Translations under genes and position numbers: made by a program
Part shown: piece by piece, positions 5,953 through 7,024 of the stretch
Layout: every line of letters starts with the position of its first letter
How positions within the stretch are numbered: position 1 is the first letter of the stretch
Source of the DNA: Flavobacteriales bacterium
GTDB lineage: Bacteria > Bacteroidota > Bacteroidia > Flavobacteriales_E > Vicingaceae
Assembly: GCA_002402165.1 (NCBI GenBank)
Contig: NVVI01000042.1
Span: 4,940-11,963 of the forward strand
Direction of reading: 5' to 3'
Length of the DNA: 7,024 nucleotides
The notes under the pieces: generated by a model
What the model saw: only the letters and a program-made list of their open reading frames with translations
Database searches by the model: none
What the model was told of the DNA's origin: nothing

Positions 5953-6462
5953 TTAGTGTTTGGTTTGATTCGTAAAACAATCCCAATCTAATTTGTGTTT
6001 TTTATCTTCAATAAGACATTCTCCAATATTGCCATTTGCACATTCTTTTAGAAGAATATTCTTCATTCCTTTGTTAATTAATTCTTTAACTGAACCGAAA
6101 TATATTGAAAACGTTTTTTCTTCAAATGGAATTGCTATCCAATAAGCTTCTGCATTATGGTTTTCTTCTGCTTTTTTTGCATTTTCTAAATCTTTGCCTT
6201 TGCTTTGTAATAAATTGTAATCTGCGTTTAACTCTCCTTTTTCTTTATATTTATTTCTAGTTTTAACATTTATAACATAATTTTTTCCATCTTTTTCTGC
6301 ATATACATCTGCAAAAGGATAATTTTCTTTTATGTCATTTAGGTTTTTAATGTTTTTAAAGCCCTTATCAGAAAGAGTTTTCATAGCAATAAGTTCTCCA
6401 ATATAACCTAGCATTTTCCCTCTTTTTGCTTCTTTCTTTGTGTCTTTCTTTGTGTCTTCCAT
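5953..6462 (-). CDS. Putative PD-(D/E)XK-fold (endonuclease-like) protein, 169 aa, with Asn at the usual acidic position
   Basis: The first half follows the pattern of restriction-endonuclease-like or Holliday-resolvase-like proteins. GYIGELIAMKTLSDKGF at 19-35 holds the helix glutamate E23, FADVYAEKDGKNYVINVKTR at 50-69 holds D52, and the (E/Q)xK position appears as N65-V-K67. The Asn in place of Glu or Gln is unusual and could mean lost or altered catalysis. The second half, AYWIAIPFEEKTFSIYFGSV, continues as an alternating strand pattern. The protein is cytoplasmic, lysine rich and has no signal peptide. Its N-terminus is DTKKDTKKEAK, coded by a 12-bp tandem repeat, and an alternative start at Met17 (ATG at 6414) would omit it. 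The ATG at 6462 is 1 bp past the hldD stop, so co-transcription with hldD is likely. Fold assignment is by motif only; the exact family is not recognised. Confidence 0.72.
   Translation of the reverse strand: MEDTKKDTKKEAKRGKMLGYIGELIAMKTLSDKGFKNIKNLNDIKENYPFADVYAEKDGKNYVINVKTRNKYKEKGELNADYNLLQSKGKDLENAKKAEENHNAEAYWIAIPFEEKTFSIYFGSVKELINKGMKNILLKECANGNIGECLIEDKKHKLDWDCFTNQTKH
6431..6458. repeat. 12-bp in-frame tandem repeat at the gene start
   Basis: The unit TCTTTCTTTGTG occurs twice in a row (6431-6442 and 6443-6454), followed by a partial unit TCTT. On the coding strand it encodes DTKK twice. Because the unit is a multiple of three, changes in copy number would keep the reading frame. Confidence 0.85.
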
Positions 6463-6463
6463 A

Positions 6464-7024
6464 TTAATAAAATTTAGTTTTTAATAAATAATTTTTTACA
6501 TAATCTTCAACACCCTCTTCTAAAGTATGAAATGGCTTATCGTAACCAATAGATTTTAGTTTATCCATATTGGCTTCGGTAAAGTATTGATATTTATCTC
6601 TAATGTCTTCTGGTGTTGGAATGAATGAAATGTCAGGTTCTTTACTTAAAGCTTTAAAAGTGTTTTTCACCAAATCTTTAAAAGAACGAGCTTTTCCCGA
6701 ACCAAGATTATAGAGTCCAGAATCTTTTCTATGATTTAATAAAAAGATACAAACTTCTACCACATCTTTTACATAAACAAAATCGCGTAATTGCTCTCCA
6801 TCTTTATAATCAGGATTGTGAGAAGCAAATAGTTTCATTGCTCCAGTTTCCTTTATCTGTTTAAAAGCATGAAAAATTACTGAAGCCATTCTTTCTTTAT
6901 GGAATTCGTTTGGACCGTAAACATTAAAGAACTTTAATCCAGCCCAGAAATAAGGTTGTTTTTCTTGTTTTAACGCCCATTTGTCAAAATCATTTTTAGA
7001 ATCACCATAAGGGTTCAGAGGTTT
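6464..7024 (-). CDS. hldD: ADP-L-glycero-D-manno-heptose 6-epimerase, C-terminal part (5' truncated by window)
   Basis: HldD (RfaD) is a cytosolic NAD(P)-dependent short-chain dehydrogenase-type epimerase. It converts ADP-D-glycero- to ADP-L-glycero-D-manno-heptose, the last step in making the LPS inner-core heptose donor. The frame stays open to the window edge, giving 186 residues, so the Met at 6889 is internal. The visible part begins KPLNPYGDSKNDFDKWA, where Y6 and K10 form the YxxxK catalytic pair. It continues with FWAGLKFFNVYGPNEFHKER, a stretch diagnostic for this epimerase, followed by MASVIFHAFKQI. Further on are LRDFVYVKDVVEVCIFLLNH and GLYNLGSGKARSFKDLV, the usual substrate-domain segments, and a C-terminal DYVKNYL. 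The N-terminal nucleotide-binding Rossmann part lies outside the window. The stop is 1 bp from the next gene. Confidence 0.93.
   Translation of the reverse strand, partial: KPLNPYGDSKNDFDKWALKQEKQPYFWAGLKFFNVYGPNEFHKERMASVIFHAFKQIKETGAMKLFASHNPDYKDGEQLRDFVYVKDVVEVCIFLLNHRKDSGLYNLGSGKARSFKDLVKNTFKALSKEPDISFIPTPEDIRDKYQYFTEANMDKLKSIGYDKPFHTLEEGVEDYVKNYLLKTKFY

Overview
The window is AT-rich, has dense short intergenic gaps and carries almost no Shine-Dalgarno-like sequence ahead of its genes. Its proteins (FolD with a NADP-binding GRSxIVGxP motif, DUF1697, an HldD-type heptose epimerase, and several small exported proteins beginning MKYLLFLFLF or MKKIFFITLAF) read as Bacteroidota, most likely a marine or environmental member of the Flavobacteriia. 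This placement is inferred from protein style and base composition; there is no rRNA in the window.

Layout. At the left edge the C-terminal half of folD runs on the plus strand and ends 1 bp from the end of a minus-strand gene. Everything else is on the minus strand and is best read from right to left. (a) 7024-5953: the C-terminal part of an ADP-heptose epimerase (hldD), followed 1 bp later by a putative PD-(D/E)XK-fold protein. (b) 5925-5562: a GIY-YIG nuclease gene enclosed by a pair of inverted repeat arms. (c) 5556-3300: a DUF1697 protein, a small exported protein, and the replication-associated AAA+ ATPase rarA, closely spaced and probably co-transcribed. (d) 3298-3154: a 145-bp intergenic palindromic repeat built from the same arms as in (b), with no gene inside. 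(e) 3113-513: a tight four-gene cluster made of a small lipoprotein, a 58-residue soluble protein, a 230-residue exported protein, and a secreted metal-dependent amidohydrolase.

How the genes fit together. folD (one-carbon metabolism), rarA (replication fork maintenance) and hldD (LPS inner-core heptose) are housekeeping genes of unrelated pathways. The cluster at 3113-513 looks like one transcription unit whose products mostly work outside the cytoplasm, ending with a peptidase-like amidohydrolase. Its substrate cannot be told from sequence.

The most interesting signal is the relation between the two repeat elements. Both have the order box A - spacer - box B ... box B' - spacer - box A'. 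In the 3154-3298 copy only two bases separate the shared B and B' sequences. In the 5562-5925 copy about 300 bp carrying a GIY-YIG nuclease gene sits at exactly that point, and the gene's stop codon is supplied by the palindrome. This suggests an empty and a filled version of one mobile or nuclease-associated palindrome. Mobility itself is not shown by the sequence. No tRNA, rRNA, CRISPR array, insertion sequence of a known transposase family, or gene-free stretch longer than 300 bp was seen.
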